From the NCBI GenBank assembly GCA_014729315.1, contig WJKD01000229.1, forward strand, positions 1-13,060: a DNA stretch of 13,060 nucleotides, read 5' to 3'. The stretch's first letter is position 1. Every line of letters begins with the position of its first letter. Of this stretch, positions 1 to 6,413 are shown in pieces. Both the position numbers and the translations under genes were made by a program. The DNA comes from Promethearchaeota archaeon. GTDB taxonomy: Archaea > Asgardarchaeota > Lokiarchaeia > Sigynarchaeales > SOKP01. The notes under the pieces are model-generated. The model saw only the letters and a program-made list of their open reading frames with translations. It made no database searches and was not told the DNA's origin.

Positions 1-476
1 GCTCTATGCGCTGCTCCGAAAGCGTCCGCGATGAAATAATCAAAAAGCGGGGAGAGCGTTTGGATCATTTCAGTTTTTTGTGCTTCTGCAAAATCTTTAA
101 ATTGTTTGTTTTCGGTGTCCCATTTACGCACATTATCGAGAACCAAAACCTCGCCAACATTTAAGTCCTTAATTGCTTGAACTGCTTTATCGCCAAAAAT
201 ATCGTCAACGAATTTAACTGGTCTGTCCATTAATTTTCTGATTTCGTTTGCGTGAAGCTCTAATGAGGTGAAATCTTTTGCACCGGGCCGCGATTGATGG
301 GCCATAATAACTACTGCGCTTGTCTTCAGCTCTTCTAAAGCAGGAATAAGTGCGTGGATACGGGGGGATTCTCTAATTTTGTTATTTTCAACATCGATGT
401 TAGAGTTGATGTCAACTCTCATTAAAACTTTCTTGCCTTTTAAATCAACTTCGTTATATGCTTTATAATCAAACAT
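1..476 (-). CDS. pgk: Phosphoglycerate kinase, N-terminal part (runs off the left edge)
   Basis: Phosphoglycerate kinase transfers phosphate between 1,3-bisphosphoglycerate and ADP in cytoplasmic glycolysis and gluconeogenesis. The minus-strand frame from the ATG at 476 stays open to the window edge, giving 158 residues, so only the N-terminal domain is present. Family motifs appear in order: VLMRVDINS near residues 17-25 (the family's RVDxN substrate loop), IRESPRI near 34-40, VIMAHQSRPG near 56-65 (equivalent to the usual SHLGRP), LVLDNVRKWDTEN near 110-122 (equivalent to LLENVR), and IADAFGAAHRA at the truncated end (NDAFGxAHR). The start is supported by the conserved motif following at the expected distance and by the purine-rich GAGATGAG just upstream. 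No other in-frame start was seen further upstream. The replacement of SHLGRP by AHQSRPG points to an archaeal rather than a bacterial enzyme. The gene is divergent from the GH20 gene. Identity is confident; the C-terminal half is not visible. Confidence 0.95.
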   Translation of the reverse strand, partial: MFDYKAYNEVDLKGKKVLMRVDINSNIDVENNKIRESPRIHALIPALEELKTSAVVIMAHQSRPGAKDFTSLELHANEIRKLMDRPVKFVDDIFGDKAVQAIKDLNVGEVLVLDNVRKWDTENKQFKDFAEAQKTEMIQTLSPLFDYFIADAFGAAHR

Positions 477-513
477 ATGAATCTCATCTCTTGAAATAAT
501 TTGTAGTAATATT

Positions 514-525
514 AAATTATACTTT
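514..525 (-). promoter_or_regulatory. Probable TATA box of pgk
   Basis: Read on the minus strand this is AAAGTATAATTT, about 40 bases upstream of the pgk ATG. That spacing allows a transcription start some 25 bases downstream and a leader of roughly 15-20 bases. It is a motif match only, in AT-rich DNA. Confidence 0.35.
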
Positions 526-653
526 AGATAACTTGTTAGATCAATTAAACGTAGGTTTTTTATTATTTTTTTTTATTCACTTGAATATTCGAAATATGCT
601 TTCTTAAATTTTTATATTCAAATCCTAGAAAAATGAAAAGGATTAATTATTAC

Positions 654-663
654 AAAATATAAC
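654..663 (+). promoter_or_regulatory. Possible TATA box of the GH20-larB unit
   Basis: AAAATATAAC lies about 50 bases before the ATG at 711. It would give a transcription start near 682-686 and a leader of under 30 bases. There is no Shine-Dalgarno sequence before the ATG. The surrounding 234-base divergent spacer (477-710) is very AT-rich and holds no other recognisable element. Confidence 0.3.
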
Positions 664-710
664 TAATAATCGAATTGAATTAATATCCCAAATTATTATT
701 TGATCTAAAT

Positions 711-3365
711 ATGAGTAAAAATGTCAAGATTGTAATAATAAAAAATCTGATTAAAATAACTAAATCCTATAACGAGGATCTAGTTTTAATTCCGACTCCT
801 AAGTACCTTCAAATAGCAAATAAAAATGTTATGTACAAACTAGATAATCATTGTACGTTGACGGGGATAAATCTCTCGAATCCGGAGAAAATACTGAAGC
901 CTATCAATGCTTTTATGGGGAAAATCTCTAATATACGCTTTAATTGTGAAAAGAATAATTTAAATAATGATTTAGATTCCGAAGATTTGCTCGTTGTCAA
1001 AGAATTAATAAAATTGGATTCTGAAGAAGCTTACATTCTCATAATTAAAGATTCTAACTTACAAATTTCGTCCACAAGCAATAAAGGCATATTCTATGGC
1101 GTTCAAACATTTATACAACTGATTAAGAATAATTATATAAACCAACACGAGATCGCTAAAAACCCCGAAATAAAGCGGGATTCGTTTTTGCTACCCGAAA
1201 TTCAGATAAAAGACGCTCCAGATCTCAAGATACGAGGTGTAGCTCAAGATATATCGAGAGGTCAGGTTTTTACTATAGAAAACGCAAAACGCTATATCAA
1301 CATTATTAGTCAATATAAGATGAATTTCTACTGCGCATACATAGAAGATATGTTTGCCCATCCAAATCATCCAAAAGTAGGTAAGGATCGGGGCTCCTTA
1401 AGTCCCGCTGAAATTAAGGAAATTGACTCGTATGCAAGGGAGCGATTCGTGGAATTTGTTCCAATTTTCGAGTGTTTAGGTCATGTAGATAATATCCTTC
1501 AACACAAAGAATACTCTGAATTAGGAGAATTTCCAAGTGCACATTCGTTCGATATATCGAACGAGAAAGTTTTGAATTTTTTAGAGGATTATATCTCTGC
1601 TCTTAGTGAAGCGTTTTCTACTGAATATTTTCATATTGGGTGTGACGAAACATTTGATATCGGAAGATACCAATCAAGAGAATATATTGAGAAAAAAGGA
1701 TATAATGACGCGTTAGTTGATTTCTACGAAAAAGTGTACAATATCGCTTCAAAATATAATAATAAACACATTATTATGTATGATGATATTGTAAGAAAAA
1801 ACAAACAGATCTTAAACGACTTGACTAAAGAAATCATTCTAATGTATTGGGATTATTCACCAAAAAAAGATTTTCCTGATTTAGAGAGGCTTTTGGACGC
1901 CGGTTATAAAGTTATAGTTAGTCCGTCTATGCTAAATTGGCAGCGAAATTTTCCGGATAATAAAAATTCCAGTAAAAATGTAATCAATTTTATTAAAGCT
2001 GCTTATAAAAGTAGAAATAAAGGATGTTTAGGCGTCCTTACTTCTACATGGGGCGATATGAGGTATTATTCTCTAAGAGAAAATGAGATCTTCGGAGCGA
2101 TCCTAAATGGAGATGTTGCGTGGAACTGTGAAAATGCTGATTACAAGAATTTTATCAATAAATTTGGCTACTTATTTTACGGTATTCAAAGGCATATGAT
2201 GGAAAAATTTCAAAAACTGTTTGTAAAATTGAGCCGGTCCGCGACTTATTATTATCGTCTTTCTGTTTTATTACCTCCATTATTTTATACTTATCTATTT
2301 AAGCATCCGTTTCCGATGAAGAACTTTCAACTTCCTTTCGAAAAATATCAGAAATTAGGTAAGTTAGCTGAGAAATGTTTAGAAATATACGATGCTTTAA
2401 AACCCCATGTGCTATTTGAGCTAGAGAATTATGAATACATCGGTTTTGGGGCTGAATTGGCCAAATATTTGAGAGATAAAATAGAAATTTCGCAAAAAGT
2501 ATCTGATAGATTAAAAAGTGAAAATTTAGAAGACGCTGATGTGAAAGAGATAAAAAATACTCTTTTTAATATTAAAGACAAATTTATTTATTTAAGAGAG
2601 AAATTCAAAAAATTATGGTTAAGAGCCGCAAAAACACCATGTTTGGAAGAAATCCTTAAACTTTTTGATTTCGTTATAGAAAAATACGAAGACAAAATAG
2701 TCCAAGTTGAGAGTGGGATTAAATTTAAAGACCAATACCTAAAGTCAGAATGGATTTGGTCTCAAAATGAATCATTTCCATTAAAACCACGTTATTTCAA
2801 AAAAAAAATTATTATTGACCGACCGATAAAGAAAGCAATAATACAAGTAATTGCTTGTAATTTCATGAAAATTTATGTGAACGGAGATCATATTGGGGAT
2901 GTGAAAGGTAGATATTCGATGTCGATTCTACCCATAATTTTAAGAGTAAAAGCTTACGATATAACCGATAATTTAAGGAGAGGGACCAATGTGATCGCCT
3001 TGGAAGCATATAATTTCGATGAATATATGGGTTGTGTCAACATTTACGGTCAAATTTTGCTAGAAAACGAGCAAATTGAAGAAATTAAGACCGATGCCTC
3101 TTGGTTATGTGTTTCTGAAGATGAAAATTTAGAAAATAATTGGAAAATGGAATCTTTAGCCGAATCTTCGTGGAAAAGTGCAAAATCCTATGGGAGACCT
3201 CCATCGGTGAATGGCGATATATTTGAGCCTGACTTATTAAACGGAGAGATTTCTAATACGCAAGATTATTTTGGGTTTAAGGGTTATTTTTCGAATTTTA
3301 TTGAAGAAGACGAACCCGATGAAATAGAGAATATGTTAAAAATATTTAAACCATTTGGAAATTAA
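711..3365 (+). CDS. Glycoside hydrolase family 20-type beta-N-acetylhexosaminidase with C-terminal beta-sandwich
   Basis: A probable exo-beta-N-acetylhexosaminidase, releasing terminal GlcNAc or GalNAc by substrate-assisted catalysis. Residues about 20-150 look like the small alpha/beta domain that precedes the catalytic barrel in GH20 enzymes (LIPTPKYLQ near 26-34). The catalytic region starts near IRGVAQDISRG (174-184). VPIFECLGHVD (250-260) matches the barrel strand ending in GHxD/E. HIGCDET (308-314) matches the GH20 HxGxDE signature, giving D312 and E313 as the polarising Asp and acid/base Glu. Residues about 680-800 (EWIWS, then IYVNGDHIG, then RRGTNVIALEAYN) resemble the galactose-binding-like sandwich found in rhamnosidases and beta-galactosidases. 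There is no signal peptide or membrane segment, so the enzyme is probably cytoplasmic. At 884 residues it is longer than typical GH20 proteins. larB follows after 10 bases, suggesting co-transcription without an obvious functional link. Family is fairly sure; exact substrate is unknown. Confidence 0.82.
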   Translation: MSKNVKIVIIKNLIKITKSYNEDLVLIPTPKYLQIANKNVMYKLDNHCTLTGINLSNPEKILKPINAFMGKISNIRFNCEKNNLNNDLDSEDLLVVKELIKLDSEEAYILIIKDSNLQISSTSNKGIFYGVQTFIQLIKNNYINQHEIAKNPEIKRDSFLLPEIQIKDAPDLKIRGVAQDISRGQVFTIENAKRYINIISQYKMNFYCAYIEDMFAHPNHPKVGKDRGSLSPAEIKEIDSYARERFVEFVPIFECLGHVDNILQHKEYSELGEFPSAHSFDISNEKVLNFLEDYISALSEAFSTEYFHIGCDETFDIGRYQSREYIEKKGYNDALVDFYEKVYNIASKYNNKHIIMYDDIVRKNKQILNDLTKEIILMYWDYSPKKDFPDLERLLDAGYKVIVSPSMLNWQRNFPDNKNSSKNVINFIKAAYKSRNKGCLGVLTSTWGDMRYYSLRENEIFGAILNGDVAWNCENADYKNFINKFGYLFYGIQRHMMEKFQKLFVKLSRSATYYYRLSVLLPPLFYTYLFKHPFPMKNFQLPFEKYQKLGKLAEKCLEIYDALKPHVLFELENYEYIGFGAELAKYLRDKIEISQKVSDRLKSENLEDADVKEIKNTLFNIKDKFIYLREKFKKLWLRAAKTPCLEEILKLFDFVIEKYEDKIVQVESGIKFKDQYLKSEWIWSQNESFPLKPRYFKKKIIIDRPIKKAIIQVIACNFMKIYVNGDHIGDVKGRYSMSILPIILRVKAYDITDNLRRGTNVIALEAYNFDEYMGCVNIYGQILLENEQIEEIKTDASWLCVSEDENLENNWKMESLAESSWKSAKSYGRPPSVNGDIFEPDLLNGEISNTQDYFGFKGYFSNFIEEDEPDEIENMLKIFKPFGN

Positions 3366-3375
3366 GGCGTAAATT

Positions 3376-4152
3376 ATGAATAAAATAAGAAAAATCTTAG
3401 AAAAGGTCACAGCAAAGGAGATTTCTTTTGAAGAGGCTGAAAAGCTGTTAAAAGCAAATGTAATCGAGAAAGTTGGGGAAATTGCTCAACTTGACGTGTT
3501 ACGTCAAGCAAGAACCGGTATCCCCGAAGTTATTCTCGCAGAAAATAAGACTATTGAAATTCTTCTTGAAATCATTCAAAAATTTTTAGAGAAAAACCGA
3601 TTTGTTATTATTTCGAGATTTAATCAAGAGCAAAAAGAAGTCATTGTTAATACTTTTGAAAGCAATTCAAACTACATTCTTAAAATCAATAGTATTGCGA
3701 AGATAATCACGATTAAGAGTAAAGATTTTAAATTTCCCTCATTTAATGGACTTGTTGGGCTCATCACAGCAGGGAGTTCTGATATTTCGGTTGCTGAGGA
3801 GGCTAAAGAAATAATCCTCGCTATGGGATGTGAAGTTATGTCGAGCTACGATGTTGGAATAGCGGGAATACATCGAATATTCAAACCTTTGAGCGAAATG
3901 ACCAAAAAAGGTGTTCAGGTAATAATCGTATGTGCAGGAATGGAGGGAACTTTACCTGGCGTTGTTGCAGCCCTTGTTGATGTACCTGTCATTGGAGTTC
4001 CCGTTTCGAGCGGGTATGGGCTTGGCGAGAAGGGAAAAGGAGCTCTAACCACTATGTTACAGAGTTGTTCTCCAGGGCTATTAGTTGTTAATATTGACAA
4101 TGGTTTTGGCGCTGGTGCTTCTGCGGCATTAATTGCGAATAATGCTAAGTAA
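3376..4152 (+). CDS. larB: LarB, nickel-pincer cofactor biosynthesis (NaAD carboxylase/hydrolase)
   Basis: LarB carries out the first step of nickel-pincer nucleotide synthesis. It carboxylates the pyridinium ring of nicotinic acid adenine dinucleotide and cleaves the phosphoanhydride, giving pyridinium-3,5-biscarboxylic acid mononucleotide. The 258-residue length is normal. An N-terminal helical part carries the family motif with D40, R43, R46, P50 and E51 (LDVLRQARTGIPE). Residues about 124-258 form a PurE-like alpha/beta domain: GLITAGSSDI (128-137), YDVGIAGIHR (158-167), CAGMEGTLPGVVAAL (186-200), and SCSPGL with C231, which I take as the family's conserved catalytic cysteine. The glycine-rich end DNGFGAGASAA is typical. 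The ATG follows AAGG by 8 bases and lies 10 bases after the GH20 stop, so it probably shares that transcript. Base composition rises to about 50% GC in the conserved domain. larC lies 2.3 kb away on the other strand; larE and larA are not in view. Confidence 0.95.
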   Translation: MNKIRKILEKVTAKEISFEEAEKLLKANVIEKVGEIAQLDVLRQARTGIPEVILAENKTIEILLEIIQKFLEKNRFVIISRFNQEQKEVIVNTFESNSNYILKINSIAKIITIKSKDFKFPSFNGLVGLITAGSSDISVAEEAKEIILAMGCEVMSSYDVGIAGIHRIFKPLSEMTKKGVQVIIVCAGMEGTLPGVVAALVDVPVIGVPVSSGYGLGEKGKGALTTMLQSCSPGLLVVNIDNGFGAGASAALIANNAK

Positions 4153-4183
4153 TTAGTCTTTCATTGAACTTATTAATCCGATA

Positions 4184-4190
4184 TTTTTTT
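4184..4190 (+). terminator. Possible U-tract terminator after larB
   Basis: A run of seven T residues lies about 30 bases after the larB stop codon. Archaeal RNA polymerase can terminate at U-rich tracts without a hairpin. A short inverted repeat (TCGAAT, three-base loop, ATTCGA; 4195-4209) follows it rather than precedes it, so it is not a classical hairpin terminator and could equally be an operator. Confidence 0.3.
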
Positions 4191-4297
4191 AGAATCGAAT
4201 TCTATTCGAATATTCTAATGAAATATTGTTGTAAAATTATGAAGAATTCTTTTCTTTATTTGGATTATTTAAATACAATATTTTCGAAATAATCACC

Positions 4298-4305
4298 TTT
4301 ATAAA
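4298..4305 (+). promoter_or_regulatory. TATA-like box near the start of the winged-helix/longin gene
   Basis: TTTATAAA. Transcription would be expected to start about 25 bases downstream, near 4325-4330, which is after the TTG at 4316. If this is the real promoter, the protein must start further downstream (GTG 4361 or ATG 4403). A second AT-rich candidate upstream (around 4270-4280) would keep the TTG possible. Confidence 0.3.
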
Positions 4306-4315
4306 TTCATAGTTT

Positions 4316-5440
4316 TTGATATTATTAGGTGGTAAAATAATAAAGGACACTAGCTTTCCAGTGGAGCTCAACGGATTTATCAAAGACTTTTCTTTAGAGG
4401 ATATGAATGACAATTTATTAAACGCGACAATCAAAATCCTATCCTTGATTAATTACGAACTTGTCATAACCCAATCGTATTTACAACATAAGTTAATGAT
4501 TTCAAAAGAGGAATTAGATTATATCTGCGATAAGATGATAGAGACTGGTTGCTTAGAATATGTGGATGTCTCTAACGAAAGGATCTTAAGCCTTACTCCT
4601 CAAGGAAAAAAGAAATATGATAAAAAAATTCGTAAAATGGATTTTCAACCTCAATTCATGAAATCTGTCGAAGATATTGAAAAATTAAACTTATTTAACA
4701 AGTATGAAGTGAAGAAAGTCGCTACCCAAGACAATATCCCATCTTTTATCGGATGTTTTATAGCAGATAAATATGGAAAAACCCTATTAACTTTTGAACT
4801 CTTTGAAGGATCTTTGGAATATTATTTACAAGGCCATATCAAAAAAGAAGAAAAAATGAATAAAGAAATGGATATCGAATTAATTCCAATGTTCGTGAGC
4901 GCCTTGGAAAAGTTTTCCAAGGAGATAAATATTCAAGATGTGTCCGCGCTTAAAATCAAAGGAGCGAATTTAAAGATGCTGTCTTATAGCTACGACAAAT
5001 TCACAGTCACTTTATTTATTAATCCTCACATAAATTTGAAACCCATAGAAGCTAAAGTACAAGATTATTTTCGGGTATTATTTAGAACTTATAAAGAAGA
5101 ATTAGAAACAAGCCTAAAAACGGGAATAATGGAAAACATTTCTCATCTTAACGAATTAGGGAGAGAAATGTTAAAAGAATTGAATAAATTTGTATTCCTT
5201 GGAGAATTTAAGAATATCGTCAATGATTTAGAATATTTCGATGGTGTCTATGCTCGGTCGTTGTATAGCAAATTAAATAATATCTATAGCGATTTTGAAT
5301 TAAAATTCACGATTATTTTAGAAAAGATCAAAAAACTCAAGTTAAACCTGTTAAAAGCGATCTTAGAAGAAGACCTCCCGGAATTTAGACATATAATTAA
5401 TAAAACGCAAGATATCCAATCTAAGCTCAGTAAAATATAA
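4316..5440 (+). CDS. Winged-helix protein fused to a longin/roadblock-like domain
   Basis: Function unknown; probably a DNA-binding or GTPase-associated regulator. Residues about 34-105 look like a winged helix-turn-helix: helices from NATIKILSLI, ITQSYLQHKLMISKEEL and DYICDKMIETGCLEYV, then a wing ending ILSLTPQGKKKYDK. Residues about 143-265 have the pattern of a longin/roadblock-like alpha/beta domain. A strand pair (FIGCFIADKYGKTLLTFEL) leads to a helix (IPMFVSALEKFSKEI), further strands (LKMLSYSYDKFTVTLFIN) and a last helix (VQDYFRVLFRTYKEELE). Residues 270-374 are predicted helical and probably form a coiled bundle. Such folds are abundant in Asgard archaea, often as partners of Ras-like GTPases. 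The start is uncertain: TTG 4316 gives 374 residues but has no Shine-Dalgarno sequence; ATG 4403 (residue 30) still keeps the whole winged helix. The gene stands alone between AT-rich spacers. Confidence 0.75.
   Translation: MILLGGKIIKDTSFPVELNGFIKDFSLEDMNDNLLNATIKILSLINYELVITQSYLQHKLMISKEELDYICDKMIETGCLEYVDVSNERILSLTPQGKKKYDKKIRKMDFQPQFMKSVEDIEKLNLFNKYEVKKVATQDNIPSFIGCFIADKYGKTLLTFELFEGSLEYYLQGHIKKEEKMNKEMDIELIPMFVSALEKFSKEINIQDVSALKIKGANLKMLSYSYDKFTVTLFINPHINLKPIEAKVQDYFRVLFRTYKEELETSLKTGIMENISHLNELGREMLKELNKFVFLGEFKNIVNDLEYFDGVYARSLYSKLNNIYSDFELKFTIILEKIKKLKLNLLKAILEEDLPEFRHIINKTQDIQSKLSKI
4327..4333 (+). promoter_or_regulatory. Shine-Dalgarno-like AGGTGGT inside the annotated start region
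   Basis: AGGTGGT is a good anti-16S match but lies downstream of the TTG at 4316. At the right distance after it the reading frame offers only ATA codons (4337 and 4340); the next conventional starts are GTG 4361 and ATG 4403. It may be coincidental, or it may mark a start at a rare codon. Confidence 0.3.
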
Positions 5441-5553
5441 AATTTGAATAGCATAAAAGATTTATAATTAAGCTAAAAATGACTTAAATAGTGTAAGTAT
5501 TAAATTTAAATAGTTGTTTGACCTAGTGATGATTGAAAATCTTAGTTTTTCAT

Positions 5554-5580
5554 AATTGAAAAATTAATTCTATTTCAATT
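5554..5580 (+). repeat. Inverted repeat, 8-base arms
   Basis: AATTGAAA (5554-5561) and its exact reverse complement TTTCAATT (5573-5580) are separated by 11 bases. The arms are AT-rich, so RNA pairing would be weak. An operator for a dimeric regulator is an alternative reading. Confidence 0.4.
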
Positions 5581-5611
5581 CAGTATCAAAAATTGGATTG
5601 ATGTCGAAATT

Positions 5612-5618
5612 AGGAGGT
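5612..5618 (+). promoter_or_regulatory. Unattached perfect Shine-Dalgarno motif AGGAGGT
   Basis: A full match to the 16S 3' end in a spacer that is otherwise poor in G. The first ATG downstream (5631) is followed at once by a stop codon. It is flanked by a short palindrome, TTTCG-TAA-CGAAA (5619-5631 approximately). No gene uses it as far as can be seen. Confidence 0.4.
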
Positions 5619-5636
5619 TTTCGTAACGAAATGTGA

Positions 5637-5660
5637 AGAATTTGAATATTCTCAAATTTT
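5637..5660 (+). repeat. Inverted repeat/hairpin followed by a T-rich stretch
   Basis: AATTTGA (5639-5645) pairs with TCAAATT (5652-5658) around a six-base loop; one G-T and one A-T pair extend the stem outward. T residues follow. It could end a short transcript or serve as a protein-binding site. Confidence 0.4.
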
Positions 5661-5699
5661 AATTAAACAACTATCTAATTAATTAAAAAGATCGACAAC

Positions 5700-5708
5700 T
5701 ATATAAAG
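5700..5708 (+). promoter_or_regulatory. TATA box of the TPR gene
   Basis: TATATAAAG, close to the archaeal TATA consensus, lies about 75 bases before the TPR gene start. Transcription would start near 5730-5735, leaving an A-rich leader of about 45 bases. Confidence 0.5.
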
Positions 5709-5770
5709 GCAAATAACCATAATATTTATTGATCTATTTTTAAATAAATCTACTAAAAAAAAAAATGTAG

Positions 5771-6316
5771 TTGAGACCAATGGTCGCTACAATAAACGAA
5801 AAAAATCTCTTTAAGAGATCTAGGAAACTATTTGAAAAAGGGGATATCAATAATTCATTGGATTATTTCGAAAAGGCTATCTCCCATATTGATAAATCTG
5901 AGAAACGCTCAGATTATTTAGAATTCCTTCAGAATATCTTGGAGTACACCCGAAAAAACAATTTACCCGAAGAGGAATCGCTTGTTCTTCGAACCTTAGC
6001 AAAAACCTATTCTGCGTTTAATAAATCTTCTGAAAGTCTCAAGTATCACGAACAATCTTTGAAAATTCAACGCACTTTAGGTAAAAAGCTTGGATTAGCC
6101 GAAGGTTTGGTTTTTCTTGCCGAAGATTTGGAAGTAACGGGCGAATATGAGAAATGTATAAAGGTATACGAAGAAGCGTCAGATCTTTTCCATAATTTAG
6201 GGAAGCTGAGAAAAACCAAAGATATTAAAAAAGAATTAAAACGATTGAAGGAATTTTCAAGAGAAATCTTCGAAGACGAATATATTATGAGCAAATTCCA
6301 CGTCGATAAATACTAA
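5771..6316 (+). CDS. Small tetratricopeptide-repeat protein
   Basis: A soluble all-helical protein of 178-181 residues, probably a protein-protein interaction scaffold; its partner is unknown. TPR-like helix pairs occur near residues 13-40 (KLFEKGDINNSLDYFEKAI), 71-103 (LRTLAKTYSAFNKSSESLKY) and 109-144 (LAEGLVFLAEDLEVTGEYEK, then CIKVYEEASDLFHNLG). The third is the clearest, with the usual small residue, GEYEKA-like turn and following helix. The tail is charged (KTKDIKKELKRLKEF). There is no signal peptide or membrane segment. The start is either TTG 5771 or, more likely, ATG 5780, three codons later; neither has a clear Shine-Dalgarno sequence. The gene has its own TATA box and faces larC convergently, so it is probably monocistronic. 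The repeats are degenerate, so repeat boundaries are approximate. Confidence 0.8.
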   Translation: MRPMVATINEKNLFKRSRKLFEKGDINNSLDYFEKAISHIDKSEKRSDYLEFLQNILEYTRKNNLPEEESLVLRTLAKTYSAFNKSSESLKYHEQSLKIQRTLGKKLGLAEGLVFLAEDLEVTGEYEKCIKVYEEASDLFHNLGKLRKTKDIKKELKRLKEFSREIFEDEYIMSKFHVDKY

Positions 6317-6368
6317 AAACTATAAAACTACCGATACAGATTTTCAAAAATTATTCAGCATACTATAA

Positions 6369-6400
6369 TTTTCTTTTCTTTTATTTTCTGTCTATTTTTT
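6369..6400 (+). terminator. Pyrimidine-rich terminator region of the TPR gene
   Basis: Several consecutive T tracts with scattered C, ending in six T residues, lie about 50-85 bases after the TPR stop and just before the convergent larC end. The composition fits archaeal U-tract termination. No stem is visible. Confidence 0.4.
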
Positions 6401-6413
6401 ATCAATGGTATTT

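Larger units (their letters stand above)
5441..5770 (+). other. Gene-free 330-base spacer with inverted repeats and an unattached ribosome-binding motif
   Basis: A very AT-rich spacer between the winged-helix gene and the TPR gene. It contains an 8-base perfect inverted repeat (5554-5580), an isolated perfect AGGAGGT (5612-5618), a second hairpin (5637-5660) and a strong TATA box (5700-5708). The only reading frame spanning the ribosome-binding motif is an 11-residue one (5601-5636), with the motif inside it instead of upstream. No protein gene is supported. A small untranslated RNA or a multi-site regulatory region is possible. Confidence 0.5.

Noticed and set aside
612..630. tRNA T-arm, because of TTCAAATCC near 616-624.
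   Set aside because: No matching stem, anticodon arm or acceptor stem can be drawn around it.
3915..4100. Minus-strand reading frame opposite larB; similar short frames opposite gene B (9223-9423, 10189-10374), the TPR gene (6067-6294) and the A/B junction (8782-9003).
   Set aside because: Each lies fully opposite strongly supported coding sequence, has low-complexity or unremarkable composition and has no own promoter or ribosome-binding site. They are shadows.
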